A stretch of 64,000 bases of DNA. Origin: Hirudinaria manillensis (Eukaryota > Annelida > Clitellata > Hirudinida > Hirudinidae). The notes below the pieces were generated by a model that was not told where the DNA came from, made no database searches, and saw nothing but the letters and a program-made list of their open reading frames with translations. The DNA lies in NCBI GenBank assembly GCA_034509925.1, contig CM067537.1, forward strand, positions 6,706,001 to 6,770,000. The letters are read 5' to 3'. Of the stretch, positions 1 to 12,300 are shown in pieces (position 1 is the stretch's first letter; every line of letters begins with the position of its first letter). The translations under genes were made by a program, and so were the position numbers.

Positions 1-1654
1 TGTCTTCTGTGTCTCCGACGAGGGAGCAGGATGCTTTCTCGATCTCCAAGCAGTCGAATTATCCTCTAAATTCAGAATTTAAGGCAAATGACAGTAGAGT
101 GGCGGAGGAATCGGGTATTGCGACCTCGAATTTGTTTCGTTTTCGGGAGAACGCGACCGATAACGTTTCTAACGTCACAAAAAGAGACGTTCTTCCGAGT
201 TCTTCCGACGAAGTCGTGGTGGAATCCGGAACCCGAGGTACCTTCGGAGAAGAAGCTTCGTCGGGTTCCGAAGAAGGTCTTCCTACGAATACGAGAACTG
301 AAGTCTCGTCCCCTACGTCGCCGACCGAAGCGACCCGAGACGTCGCAAATTCGGAAACTCGTGTCGCAAACCCTCGTCCTCTCGGCCTCCGAGATGTTTC
401 CATCGAAAAGCACGAGGAAACTTCGGACCGAACGAAGTCTTCCTCGCCTCCCTCCCAAATCGAAGGTGCCTTTCGACGAGACGAACGAGTGAACGTTCCG
501 AGAGAAACCGCCCGGCTCGTGGAAAAGGTCGTCCTGAAAAGAGGACGAGGACCCCTGGGCCTGAGCATAGCAGGGGGGTCGGACCGCCCGAATTCTGCCT
601 TCGGTTCGAACGCGCCCGGAATTTTCGTGTCGAGGATCGCCTCGGACGGAGTCGCCTCGAAATCTGCGCTCAAAGTCGGGGATGAAATCCTTTCCGTTGA
701 CGGAGTGGACGTTCGTCACGCCAGGCATTCCACGGTGGTCGACCTGCTCCAGGGATCCTCAGAGGGTTCCGTTTGCATCGAAGTCTCGAAGGATCCGACG
801 GCCATAGGCTTGCAGGTCGGAGATTGATTTTTATGCATTTTTGCAACTTTGGTTAATCCATCGATCATGTCTGCATTTCAGTCAATTTTGTTTGTTAATT
901 CGTAGAATTTAATTTTGATAATTAGTTAATTAGTTGAATACCTTCTGTTCATTTGTATGCACGGCTTTGAGAGATTCATTCTTTCGTGTCTCGAATTCAG
1001 GAGGTGGTGCTCGTTAGAGAACCAGGTGGGAAGCTGGGGATGAGCATCAGGGGCGGACACAAGAGCAAGTCTGGGAACCCTCTCGATCCAAAGGACGAAG
1101 GCATTTTTATATCCAAAGTTTGTCTCATTCAATTTTGATTTCTATTTTGATTTCTATTTGTTATTTCTCATATTTTTCTCTTTAATTTCTTTTTGTATGC
1201 TTCCAATTCATTGTTACGCTATGCATAGCAATGCTATGCAATGCATAGCTTTGGAAGTTCAACTTATTATTATTATTACAATTACCTATGATACTTGCTC
1301 CCCCTATCAATTTAATGGTTGAGTTTTAACCTCTCCTTGATGTTAACGAACAGGAATGGCACAACTTTAACAAACTCAGATGTCATGTCTGAAAACATAC
1401 ATTGACTAATTGTTTACATCTGCAATGCATTGTCATCCACCTCTGCTTTCTTCAGATCCATCCATCAGGAATTGCTTTCAGGGATGGTAGGCTCAAAGTG
1501 GGGCACAGGATATTGGAGGTTTGTGGCTACGTCTTTGATACTTTCGTGCTTCGGCTATTCTATTCTAAGTTATAATTTATTTTCTCATCTTCAGGTCGTT
1601 CCTTATTAACTTATTTTCACTGCATGAGCAGAAATTATCATGAATTACCATTTC

Positions 1655-1698
<44 letters not shown>

Positions 1699-4648
1699 TA
1701 ATAATAATAATAATAATAATAGTTAATTTGTAGAGCACCATATGCATAGCGTCAGAGGCGCTTTGTGTGATCTTGTGTCTCTAGTGTAGTAGGCGTTTCC
1801 TACTAGAGACAAAGTTTTACTTTGTTTCTATAAAATATTTTTAAAAATTTAGTTTAAACTTTTTTTTAATATATAAATTTATACGCTATAAAATGCACTT
1901 CAGGTGAATGGTCGGAGCATCCTCGGCTCCACCCACCAGGAGGCAGTCGACGTCCTCAAGAGTTCCGCTGGCGACGGACTGTCGCTGGTCGTCTGCCGCG
2001 GGTTCGACTCCCGCCTTCTCGACGAGCAGACGCACGGCACGACTTTCGCGGACGCGACGGAGACGCAACGGGACGACGAGTCAGAGGAGAAGACGTCGAG
2101 GATCGATTCGTCGTCGAGTCTCGACCGAGTCGTGGAATCTAACGTCAAGGTTTCTGAACCGTCGTTCCAGTTTTTTTTTCTCTCTCTTTTCTGATCCTTC
2201 GTTCCGATGCCATTCGGACATGCAGGGCTTAGCTTTTCATGTCTCCCAAGGAGCAGCCTTGGGCAAGGAATGTCTCGATAAGGGTGGAAATCTTATTAAG
2301 ATCAATAAGATCAAATTAATAATGTGATTAGTAAATAATAAATTTTGCTTTCCAGTCGTTAGAGCTGCATTCATCCTCTGCCTCTCCATCCGTCCGTCGA
2401 CCGGATTCAGCCGAGGAGGTTCGGAATCTCGAAGCTCAGGTTCGAAGCCCATACTCCGAGGCCTTAGACGAGGCGAGTCTTTTGAGATTTCATGCTTCAA
2501 GAGGTTGCATAGTAAGCGGTTTTAGTGGCGTTTCCATTGATTCGCATGCTCAGGTGATTGCTTGATAAATGAGCTTTGTGTTGCATGATCTGTCTGGCTC
2601 TGTTTGCTTCTGATTTCTGCTTTCTCTCTTCTTATTTTATGTCATTTTTTTCATTTTATTGAATTTTTATAGAAATAGAATCGATTGATTATCGATTATT
2701 GGTTTATATGTGCAGTTATTATTATTTTTTTTTATGTTGATCGTGCATGGATTTTACAAATGATTTTTTTACCGAATCAGAAGAATCGCACTCTCGAATC
2801 TGTTGCTTCGTTTGACTTTTTGGCTCCCGAGGTGATGAGAAAGGACTTGGGAACTGCTGACGCCAGAGATCTTTTGACGACATCGGTCCAAAACTTTTCA
2901 TCGGGAGTGGCAAGGGACAAACGCATCAGAGAATTTACGAATGGAGAGATTGAAATCACAGAGCAAACGATTTTCCTCGAGCCGGCCTCTCGTGTCAAAC
3001 CCTCTGAAGAGAATTTGGAACAATGCCATGACCTTGCCCTGTCCTTCGTCTCTTCTTGCACGAGTCACAAGCCCTCGACTCTGACGTCCTTCTTCCTGGA
3101 CAAAGAGATGTCGTGGAAGGGCGTCGAAAATGTCAGTTCGATGTCGAAGGAAAAGAAAAGTTTTTTCGAATCCAGCGGATCGAGTCTCATAGACGACCCC
3201 AGGCTGCAGGCCAGGATTCCTTCTGGAAAGATGCAGAAGATGAAATCCAGTTTCGCTGCGAGGGCGTCTGCTTTTGCCACTTCGACGCCAAAGTCGAGAG
3301 AAGTGCACGTGCGTTCGGGAGGCCCGAGGCGCTCCGGGGCTCCTTTCTCTTCGAAGGTTCGTTCGGTACAAACTCGTGCGAATAGCTGGTGGTGGATGTT
3401 TACCTTTGTTTTTGCAAGTGAATCTGTTCTTGTCAAACTGATAATTGTTATAATTGTTTTAGTAATGATTTGATTAGTTTTTATTTCGATATATTTATTT
3501 GATTTAATCTCTGCACTTATTTTTTTTTTTTCAATTTCATTTTGAATTTTGATTAATATCCTCTCAATGTTTCACAAATTACTATCAGCATGAGGCATGT
3601 TTAGCACAAGGAATGCCTTGCTAGTGGTCATTAACAAACTTTGTCTCTATGATTCTCACTTTCCGACTTTCTGCTTTCTATAAATAATTTATAACAATAA
3701 TAATAATAATAACAACAATAATAATAATAACAACGACAATAATAATAATAATAACAATATTAATAATAATAACTGGTAAATAGTTAATCGATGAAGTCTG
3801 TTTCAGGCGAGCGAGGGACTGCTGTCTGGAGAGACGATGACCTTCCTCGCCAAGAAAAGGTTTTTCGAGCAGGAAATTGAAAATTCTCGACCGAACGTCC
3901 CGTTGTACGTGACCAGGGTATCACCAGGTGAGGAGGCAGAAAGGTTGCCAGATTGGTCCGTGACTTGTTGATGTATTTGCCATCGGCAGTCTCCGTTCTT
4001 GTGTCGCTTAATTTATTTCAAGTTCTCTTACTCTCAACAGTATTACAATGATTATACTTATGCTATACTAGTACATAAGTACCACAATATTACAATGATT
4101 ATAATTATGTTACACTAGTACATAAGTACAACAGTATTACAATGATTATACTTATGCTACTGCACACTAGTACCATAAGCTATCTACTTTTAAACTACTT
4201 TTGCCTGGCTTTTTGTTCAATGCTTGCCCTGTCATAATAATTTATGATGTTGTGGTTCTATGGCTTTCTTGACAACAATTGTCATCTATTATAATTTATT
4301 CCTTCTTCTGATGCTCACACAATGTTTGTTGGCTTGATAAAAATATCAACGATCGAACTGAAATGCTTTATCATCTATCACTTGCGTAGTTGTTTATAAA
4401 ACGACCGGTATATCGTTAATTAATTTATTATTATTAATTAATTATTATTTATTTAATTACTTAATTATTAATTAATCCAACAGAGCCGAGGATGCTGTCG
4501 GAAAGGTAATCGCCTCCCCCCCTTTTTTTTTAAATTTTAAATTTAAAGTTTAAAAATGATTCTTAACCGAGCGACGGGTTCTGCCGCCTTTTGATTGGTC
4601 AGGTCGTCGCCGGTTTCCGTGGCAACGCAAGGACTTTCCCAGCTGTAG
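1..4648 (+). CDS. scrib: Scribble, C-terminal half (PDZ3, PDZ4 and C terminus), 5' partial
   Basis: Scribble is a cortical LRR-PDZ scaffold that sets apicobasal polarity with Dlg and Lgl. Exons seen: <1-815, 1001-1117, 1456-1518, 1904-2149, 2356-2553, 2781-3356, 3807-3927, 4484-4505, 4603-4648. The first exon ends with a PDZ domain whose carboxylate loop is GPLGLSIAGG. The next three exons make a second PDZ (KLGMSIRGG, DEGIFISK, GRLKVGHRILEVNGRSILG). The tandem pair, its short spacer and the DEGIFISK core match Scribble PDZ3-PDZ4. The LRRs and first PDZs lie left of the window. The rest is Ser/Arg-rich linker with a charged KKRFFEQEIE helix near the end. Phases are 0 until exon 7 (phase 1), then a 22-nt exon (phase 2) and a short last exon ending in SQL. 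Read-through of exon 7 would give another C terminus, so the end is less sure than the PDZ part. Confidence 0.9.
1654..1721. repeat. (AAT)n microsatellite in scribble intron
   Basis: About 22 AAT units with one AAC break, followed by a GCATAGCGTCAGAGGCGCTTTG block that looks like the end of an old repeat element. Confidence 0.85.
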
Positions 4649-6821
4649 CATTTCCACCATTGCCTTTATCATCAACGTTATCACTTTGATCAGCAACATC
4701 ATCACGCTCGTGGTCTATCATCATTATCGCTCTTCGAAGGACAAGTAGCTTCGCAGTGGGCCCCGAGTGGCGAACTTCGTTAGTCTTGTTTTGGAATTTC
4801 ATTTATTTAAAAGAAAAAAGAAATTTTTTTTTAGGAATTATTTTCTTATTTATTATTATATTAATACTAACAATTAATTAATAATTAATTAGTTGGTTAA
4901 TTAATGATAATGACATTAGTGTTCATTGTAAATGCAGCAATAAAAAGTGCCGATAGATGAGTGAAATTAACTTTTTTCTTTGTAGATTTGTGCTCTGTTG
5001 TTTTGAAGCTGGTGCTGAGAAGAGAGAATCATTTGGAATATTACATGAATTTCGAATCAATTTTCTCGTAATAATTTGAAAATAATCGTTTAATTATATT
5101 CTGAAAACGAATTTCTATTCAGAGAATACTCGAAAGTCTGTCCGAATTTTTGTGATTCGTCTTTGCTTTGTTTTTTTTTTCATGACTTTTTGTGGTTCAA
5201 ATAATACCTTTTCTCGCTCGCCAGCTTTTATTTATTATTTTCGGAAACAACTCGTTCGTTTTATTTCACTCCAACTGTCAGTATTCTGTCTTCTGTCAGA
5301 GAAGTCCGAGAGTCGTCTCTTTTTGCGGCTGCAGTTAGAAATGTAGTTTGAAAGAGGTGTTTGTTAGCGTGCGTGCTACGTAGCGTGCGTTTCCGACCGT
5401 AGGCTTAGTTTTTGCGGGAAAGCTTCTGCCGGACGCTCTTTCTACGGTCCGGTCCGTCTGCTCAGTTTTAGTTGGCAGAGAAACTTCGAGTGCGAAATCT
5501 CACAATTTATTGATATTATGATGAAGCTTCGTGGTTAGCAGCTCTAGATTGAGAATTAATGTCCTAAAAGTTGAGATTGCTTACTCGCCATTTTATTTTT
5601 ACGTTTTGTTTCAGCGTTTCCTTGTAGGGTTGCGACTTCCCGTACGGTACTTTCTTCGGAGGTCCTAAGAAGCAAAGAATTATTTAGTTTTCATTTATTT
5701 CTTAGGACATCTTGCATTTTCAGATTTGAAAAGCTTTCGATTTTTGGTCCTGTACTGCCAGAAGATGCGTGAAGAAGTTTGTAAAAACGGACTAAAGACG
5801 TCTGCATTTCGTTTGTCGTTTGACTGATGGCCGTTACCAACGAAGCTTCAACGTTGCAAGAACTTGCAAACAACAGTCCAATTAACCAGTTGTACATCGA
5901 AATTTGTTTGTAACCTCTTAGTCGGACCGTCGGTGAATTTTCATTTTGCAAGAAGCTTGTAGCGCGAAATCGATTTTTGCTGGTGGGACGGTTGGTGTCT
6001 CTGGGACCTTTCAATTGAATAGTTCGTGGTTCTGCAGAAAGAGGGATTTAGTTTTCCGAGGCGAACAGTTTGAATTAATTCCTAAATTATCTGGAATTCC
6101 TTAGGCTTCTTGGAACAAAACAACATTATACTTGGCAGAAACTGTACAGCTAGACGGGACAGAGTGTCCAGCTGGACGGGGCACCTGTCATTTGGTGATC
6201 GTTAGAGTGGCCAATAATCTTGAGTTTTTTCTGCTTCTCAAGAATTGTGGAGAATATTAGTCGCCAAAGGGTAAACGGTCGTGCGGGCCAAATTACTTCT
6301 TTTACTTCCGGACGCGCATATCGACATTTAGTCTTTGTCTCAGGTAGAGCCAGTGTTTCATCCAGACCTCTTGATTTTAGGGAAGATCCAAAATTTTGTG
6401 GGTGCGAAGTTACCTCCATAAATAGTTTAGATGAAGCCCCGGGTATAGCCGCTATGCTTTGTGGTGGCGCGCACGGATATCTCACAATTTTGTATCCATT
6501 GCTGGATCACCGTCCTTGTCTTGATCGTCTGACTAAGTAGTGGACGTCAATAAATAATAAGTACATTTTGCCTCTTAGTAATCGTGCAAAAATCACCATC
6601 TGCCTTGTTGTCTAAAGGGCTCGACTTATAAGCCGAACACTAAACGACAATTATCAGAATTCCTTCTCTTACTTATTTCTAAAATAAATATGATATATCT
6701 AGCTAATAACAAATTATAACTTCACATTTAAAGTCACAATGCTTGTTTTCGCCGCCAAATCCTTGTTTAAGGGCGGTACATTTACGCGGTCGCTTTCCTT
6801 TATAGCAAAAGGTTTGGTAAA
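4649..6821. other. Intergenic: scribble 3' UTR, then a complex stretch with no identified gene
   Basis: After the scribble stop come a likely 3' UTR and AT-rich sequence. From about 5340 to 6540 the DNA is more complex and nearer to coding composition. It has open frames on both strands (minus 5691-6014 and 6150-6485, plus 6220-6540). None of their translations matches a family I know, and I see no matching splice sites. This could be the 5' part or decayed flank of the transposase-like gene that starts at 6822, or an old insertion. I saw no clear terminal inverted repeat by eye. Confidence 0.5.
4939..4944 (+). terminator. Poly(A) signal AATAAA for scribble
   Basis: AATAAA lies about 290 nt after the proposed scribble stop, in AT-rich DNA. 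It is a reasonable cleavage signal for that transcript. AATAAA is common by chance in DNA this AT-rich, so support is modest. Confidence 0.5.
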
Positions 6822-8885
6822 ATGCATCCCGATTTTTTGGTCGTCGAATCAGCCATCAAATTTACGTATGATGTAAGTGAGGTCTCGAATGCAAAACCAT
6901 CACAAAAGGCTGGATTATTGTCAAAAATTTGCAAGGATCTGAATAGGGGAAACAGCTTCAAGAATCGCAAGAGAATATACGATTCGTGGAGAAGAAAAGT
7001 TGAAATCCGAAACTATTTCAATTTTCTTGCAGATAAAGCGAAGCTAGTTGTCGGAGAAGAGAATGCATTGGAGAAGCTTTCACCAGTTGCTGGTTGTGCT
7101 GAAAACTTCGAGAGACTGACCTCAGACACGGCCCTTAATGTAACTAAAGTGGGTAGAGCAGATGATGTAAACATTGGTGCAGATTCCAAGGCTGCAAGTC
7201 ACCAAACACGAACTCATTACTCGGATTGTTCAATACTTCTCACAAAATTCAAGGTAAAGGAGGAGCTTGTGTCCAGACTTTTTTACAATACCGATAACAT
7301 AAAAAGGAACTTGTTAATTCATGATTTGCTAAAAGATGTTACAAGACCTTGTGCAATTCAAAGGCGAAAGTTAACCCCAGGAAAGAGCCGCATTACATGC
7401 TATCTGTATTGTAGGTTCAGAGATTGCCGTATTTTCAAGGGTGTTATCGACTTGTTTGGATCTATTACAGTTTCCACAAACTTGAGTGAATGCATTCACA
7501 GTGATTATTTCTTTGGCTATGTGCCTGGCACGAAAATCCCTCTTCAGTTCCACAATGACGATTTTGATATGAAGCTGACAAAAGCCAAGAATCTAGGAGT
7601 ACCACTTTCTGAAAATACTATTGAGAAGGATGGACCTGAGTTCCTGCAAGATGACAAATTTGACATTGAAAAGAGTATTACATCATACAAAGACAACCAA
7701 TTCATACAATGTTTTGCAAGGATAGGAGATCTTGGATATCAGGCCCTCCTCTATCATAGAGAACAGTTACAAATAGTTGCTATGGCTGGAAAGAATGAAA
7801 GTCTCCCAACCTTACATTTTGCTGTGAGTGGTTCCATTGCCAGACCCTCAAGCAACACCCGCAAAAGGATTCGTTTGTACACGGGAGCTCTTAAGTTCAG
7901 TCAATGGAATATTCCTGCTTTTCATTTCTTATCGACAGATTGCACGAAAGTCGGCATTCAGAATTTGCTTTCGTTCTACAACAACGAGCTAAGAGAAGAA
8001 TCTCAGAAGAGGCACAACTTCTCTTCTTTTACAACAGGTTTTTCTTTAGATTCCATAGAAGCTCTGATGGAAGTATTCAACAACATGTCATTAAAGCAAT
8101 ACTTGGACCACATGAATTCATATTTTGTTTTGATGCATAGGCATGAAAATTCTGCTCATATCCTGCAAATTAGCTCTGACCTTTTCATAAAAGCAGTTGT
8201 AAGAGATGTTATCAAATACACGTCTGCAAAAAACGTTCAGTTGTCATACGTTGTGGCAGTATGCGGCATTTTGGATGCTCCAACTTTCGAGGAAGCTGAT
8301 GAAAAGGTGACATCGTTTCTTCATATTTTGCTAGAAAATTCATCTCTCATGGTAAATGGCCATCTGCAAACACTGATTTCTGGCAGTACAGTTTCACAAT
8401 ATTTCAATGAAAAAGAACTGGAAGAAGTCGAGGAGAATGAGGCCGATTGTCATGCCAGTCCATTTTATCACCGTTATTCCATGTTGGCCGACAAAATAAT
8501 GATGGAGAAAACGTGTAGTGGACTTGGTGATTGGAATGAATATCAAAATATTCCATTTGCTAAAGTTTTGTTAAAGAAATATCTTTCCATCCTCCCCCTG
8601 TGGTGCTCGTTCGTCTCTCCAGACAAAAAGAGAGCTTCTAATGACCAAGTGGAAAATGTTTTTTCATCTACAAAAACTCATTTGCTGGATAATCACTCGC
8701 ATTCAGGATTGGGTCCGTTGATCGAGGCCCTTAAAACCGACGTCGGATCCCTTTGCAAAGAAATAACGTCGCATATTCCACGGAAACGCGTCCAGCTGGA
8801 TCTCTGCCGGATTCCGGAGAACGACAAAAACTCCTTCGACCGAGCCGACACGAAGATGGAAAGAATGGAAACATCATCAATGTAG
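6822..8885 (+). CDS. MULE-like transposase-derived protein, intronless, first catalytic Asp apparently lost
   Basis: A single 687-codon ORF without introns, unlike almost all its neighbours. It resembles the zinc-finger plus MULE-type DDE transposases seen in many invertebrate genomes. C193, C197 and C202 (CYLYCRFRDC), with a downstream C..H, look like a FLYWCH/FAR1-like finger. The core follows with STDCTK (D373, the usual second Asp after a long strand). Next come a helix region with YLDHMNSYF and an ISSDLFIKAVVRDV segment like the conserved HFIKAV block. The last motif is NDQVENVFSSTK (E611). The place where the first Asp normally sits in a DATG-type motif reads AMAG (residues 320-323). 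The frame is intact over 2 kb, so it may be recently silenced or co-opted as a host gene. The family call is from memory of motifs; the superfamily is inferred. Confidence 0.72.
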   Translation: MHPDFLVVESAIKFTYDVSEVSNAKPSQKAGLLSKICKDLNRGNSFKNRKRIYDSWRRKVEIRNYFNFLADKAKLVVGEENALEKLSPVAGCAENFERLTSDTALNVTKVGRADDVNIGADSKAASHQTRTHYSDCSILLTKFKVKEELVSRLFYNTDNIKRNLLIHDLLKDVTRPCAIQRRKLTPGKSRITCYLYCRFRDCRIFKGVIDLFGSITVSTNLSECIHSDYFFGYVPGTKIPLQFHNDDFDMKLTKAKNLGVPLSENTIEKDGPEFLQDDKFDIEKSITSYKDNQFIQCFARIGDLGYQALLYHREQLQIVAMAGKNESLPTLHFAVSGSIARPSSNTRKRIRLYTGALKFSQWNIPAFHFLSTDCTKVGIQNLLSFYNNELREESQKRHNFSSFTTGFSLDSIEALMEVFNNMSLKQYLDHMNSYFVLMHRHENSAHILQISSDLFIKAVVRDVIKYTSAKNVQLSYVVAVCGILDAPTFEEADEKVTSFLHILLENSSLMVNGHLQTLISGSTVSQYFNEKELEEVEENEADCHASPFYHRYSMLADKIMMEKTCSGLGDWNEYQNIPFAKVLLKKYLSILPLWCSFVSPDKKRASNDQVENVFSSTKTHLLDNHSHSGLGPLIEALKTDVGSLCKEITSHIPRKRVQLDLCRIPENDKNSFDRADTKMERMETSSM

Positions 8886-9363
8886 CTTATCTGCCATCAG
8901 GGACGATTTAGTTATACGGTTAAATCGTGCTTGTAATTTTTAAAGAACATTGATCATTTTTTCATGGGCTTTATTTAAGAAATTATAAACCTTAAACGAT
9001 CTTTCCATAATACTATTCGTGTCGGAAATTGCAACGTTTCAATTTCTGATGAATCTGATGATTATGAGAAAATTGAAATCATCATTTGTTTGTTTGCACA
9101 TTCTTAGCTTCGATATATTTGAAGCCGCGCCAGAATTGGCATTTGTGGCAATCTTTATACTACAAACGACGTATATTCATCAACCAAATAAATTAAATTA
9201 TGTGACTAAAGGTACCGGGACTACAAATCATTGCAATGCTATGGCCCATCGTCGGCAGTTCTCTAAGGCAAATTCGTGCAGCGATGGATCCTTTTATTTT
9301 AAACAAAATTTTGCCATTACGGGGATTATTACGACAAATGCAATCGAGTTTACAAATTTGGCA
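8886..9363. other. Gap between the transposase-like ORF and the TRNT1 3' end
   Basis: Convergent 3' ends meet here. AATAAA at 9187-9192 (+) could serve the transposase-like gene. TTTATT at 9293-9298 is AATAAA on the minus strand, about 70 nt past the TRNT1 stop. A plus-strand frame (9019-9411) is open but shows no recognisable domain and runs into TRNT1 antisense, so I do not call it. Confidence 0.5.
9293..9298 (-). terminator. Poly(A) signal for TRNT1
   Basis: Minus-strand AATAAA sits about 70 nt after the TRNT1 stop codon, a normal distance for a short 3' UTR. Confidence 0.55.
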
Positions 9364-12300
9364 TTAGCCCTCACTTTCAACTTTGTTATATTGCCTCAGG
9401 TGTTGAAGTAACTCTTCCTCAGTTTTCTCAAACCTACTCTGTTTCCAGATGTCCCTGAGTCTATTCAATTCTTTGGAAAATGTGGGACCTTTTGGAACTC
9501 CCATTTCTATCAGCTTTATGCCGCTGACAGGAAACTTCGGGACCTTCCATTGATTAAATTGTTCTAGCGTGTTCCTCGTGTTTAAATACTTGAGTAACTC
9601 CAGTACTTTAAAGCGCATCTTTTCTACGGGCATGCCGGAGTCTACCACGAGATCTTGGCAGTGATGCAAGGCATGTTCGAGGAGGTCCGAGTCACGAGAT
9701 TCTGATTTCCGTTCCCCTTCCAGAGGGAGGCCGTGCTCAGCTTCCGGTTCTTTCTCCCGCCGTTGATTGTCGTCTGCGTCGTCTCTTTTGAGCTTTTTTG
9801 CGTCTCTGGATTCGCCGCAGGCATTGCCGGTGTGCTTTTCAAAGTGCCGAGTCTTTCCGTCTTTGGCCTTCGAGAGGTTTGCAAATATTTCGTCGTGTCT
9901 GTGTTCTAGGATGAAAAGCCCGAGTTGAAATTCGTCTTTTGACATCTTCACTCTCTTGTGTAGCTCGTTGATCTTAGTTTGTGGGGAAAATTAGGATATA
10001 AATAATATAATATATTAAAAATTCAATATGGCAAACATATAAATACAGATCATATTCAGAATAAATCTTGACTACCTGATCTTCCGTCAGGAACAGCGAT
10101 GAAATGATCGTCATCGGGAGAGGTTCGAGGTCTCTGCACCTGCGCCACACCTCGTCGAGAACGTCGAAGCGTAGTTCGCCGGTGAAGCCTTATTTAAAAA
10201 TTAACTTCCAATTAATTACTGTCAGATACTTTTCAATTACTTAACAATTAATATCATTACATTATTAATTTATTATATATTAATACCATTACATTATTAT
10301 TAATTCCAATACATAACAATTAATAATGTTATGGTTTGAACAGGCATCAATGCGATGAACCTGCCCAAAGTTTTGCTTTCCAAGAAGCAGAATGGCAGAA
10401 GTTCTAACCGAGCGTACTCGACATTTAAAGTTCTGGGGCCACACGAATCAATCGTTGCAAACCCAAAGTCAAACAACAAAACAAATTACCGATGTTGGAA
10501 AGTACGCCGGTGTCGTACATGACTTTAAGTAGGTTATTCGCGTGGTTCCCCGTCACGATTTTCTTTAACTCGACCCAAATCCTTTCTCCGGCAATACCTT
10601 CGAAGAGGTGACATAAATATTTTCATCATTTTGGTCAATCGTTATACTCTTTCAAATATTATGGTCAATATTTTGAAGATGATTAAAAATAAATTGCAAA
10701 CCTTCAATCGTGCCAAAAGTTCAATTACCAAATCAATATTATAATTGTAAATTATAACATAAAAAAAAAAAATTATAACATATATGTAATACTTACAATT
10801 CATTTACCCTACAATGTTTAATGCAATATTTACGTATTTATTTCGTCTACATAGTGTCCTAAGACTCAAAGGCACTTTTTGTGAATCACATTTGAGCCAT
10901 GACATGCTGGGTCACAGATATTTGATACGTCACAACTGTTACCAGCACTTTTGGCCATTATCACCACAAGCAACTCACTCAGCATCGAGCCAAATTGCTT
11001 GCCAAAGTTCAGCCAAAACATTTCAAAACAAAAAAGTATCCAAACATCACACACAGGAACCAAAGAAATTCAACCGAGCCTCTCACCCGAGAGACCGCCA
11101 GCATTCTCTTTGATGGTTTCCAAAGTTTCTGCTTCGTGAGCATCAGGATGATTCGAGATGCGTCCATAGAATCTTTTGAGACATAATATTTGAAATTTTT
11201 GCTAATTGTTGTTGTTTTCCAATAATAACAAATCATTCAAAATAAAAATAAAGATTCAATATTTTGAGACTTCAAATCACATTAAAATTAATATAAAGAT
11301 TATATTATATTGAGCAACGAAAAGTCTTACAAATAAAAATGATAAGTATAATAAAACAATGACAGCAATAATAATATTAATAATAATAAATATAGCAGCA
11401 TATAGTTATAATTAATAATTAATCAGCACTTAATAAAAATATGAAGATGTCAATAATTGCACCTGAAATATCTGAGGATCCTCAAATAATCTTCTTGGAT
11501 CCTCTTTGAAGCTTTCCCTACAAACCTCAGTCTCTTTTCCAGAAGATCTTTCCTTCCATCAAAGTAATCATACAGCGTTCCATCAAATCCTAGGAATCAA
11601 CAATCTTTTGAATGTATTATAATAATAATAATAATAATAATATGTCGTTTGCATAGCACCGTGCGTGTGAGCTACAGGGACGTTGTGTTTAGTTTGTTAA
11701 ATTAATTTGTGTGTTTAAAGTTAAATTAATGAAACAAATTAAATTAAATAAAACAAGATTTTGGCAATGCACAGATATATCAAATAAATGGGATATAAAT
11801 GTATATAGTCAAGAAAATACAGGTTATTGCCAATAATACTTCAACAAAATCTAATTAAGTATCCCAGATAGTTACACAAGGGTGCTATAAGACTAAAACA
11901 ATGGCTAATAACTTATTTAATTGTCTTGAGATGAATTGTCACTAATAATGCATGTGATTATTTTATCTTAAACAATTAGTAAACATTTAATAAACTAGAG
12001 ATATTTTCATGGTTACAAATTTGAATGATGATGATGATGATGATGATGATTTGAAAAACATTGCCCACCCAAAAACATAGAGTTGACAGTAAGGTCTCTT
12101 CTCTCAGCATCTTTTATCCAATCCTTGGTGAACTCAACTTCTGCATGTCTGCCATCGGTCTTGATGTCAACTCTAAGCGTAGTAACCTCAAAGTTCTCCT
12201 TTAATTGTCACAGATTAAAGACATTAAACACAATAAATTAAAATTCAATTCCAGGAAATGAAAGCAGAAGACATTTTGCAAACCACCTTATCATTTAATC

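Noticed and set aside
59..728. Long antisense frames opposite the scribble first exon
   Set aside because: Shadows of a GC-rich coding exon; the sense strand has clear PDZ homology.
1990..2015. GGGTTCGACTCCCGCC, like a tRNA T-loop/B box
   Set aside because: It lies in the scribble PDZ4 exon and codes CRGFDSRLL; no acceptor stem or A box around it.
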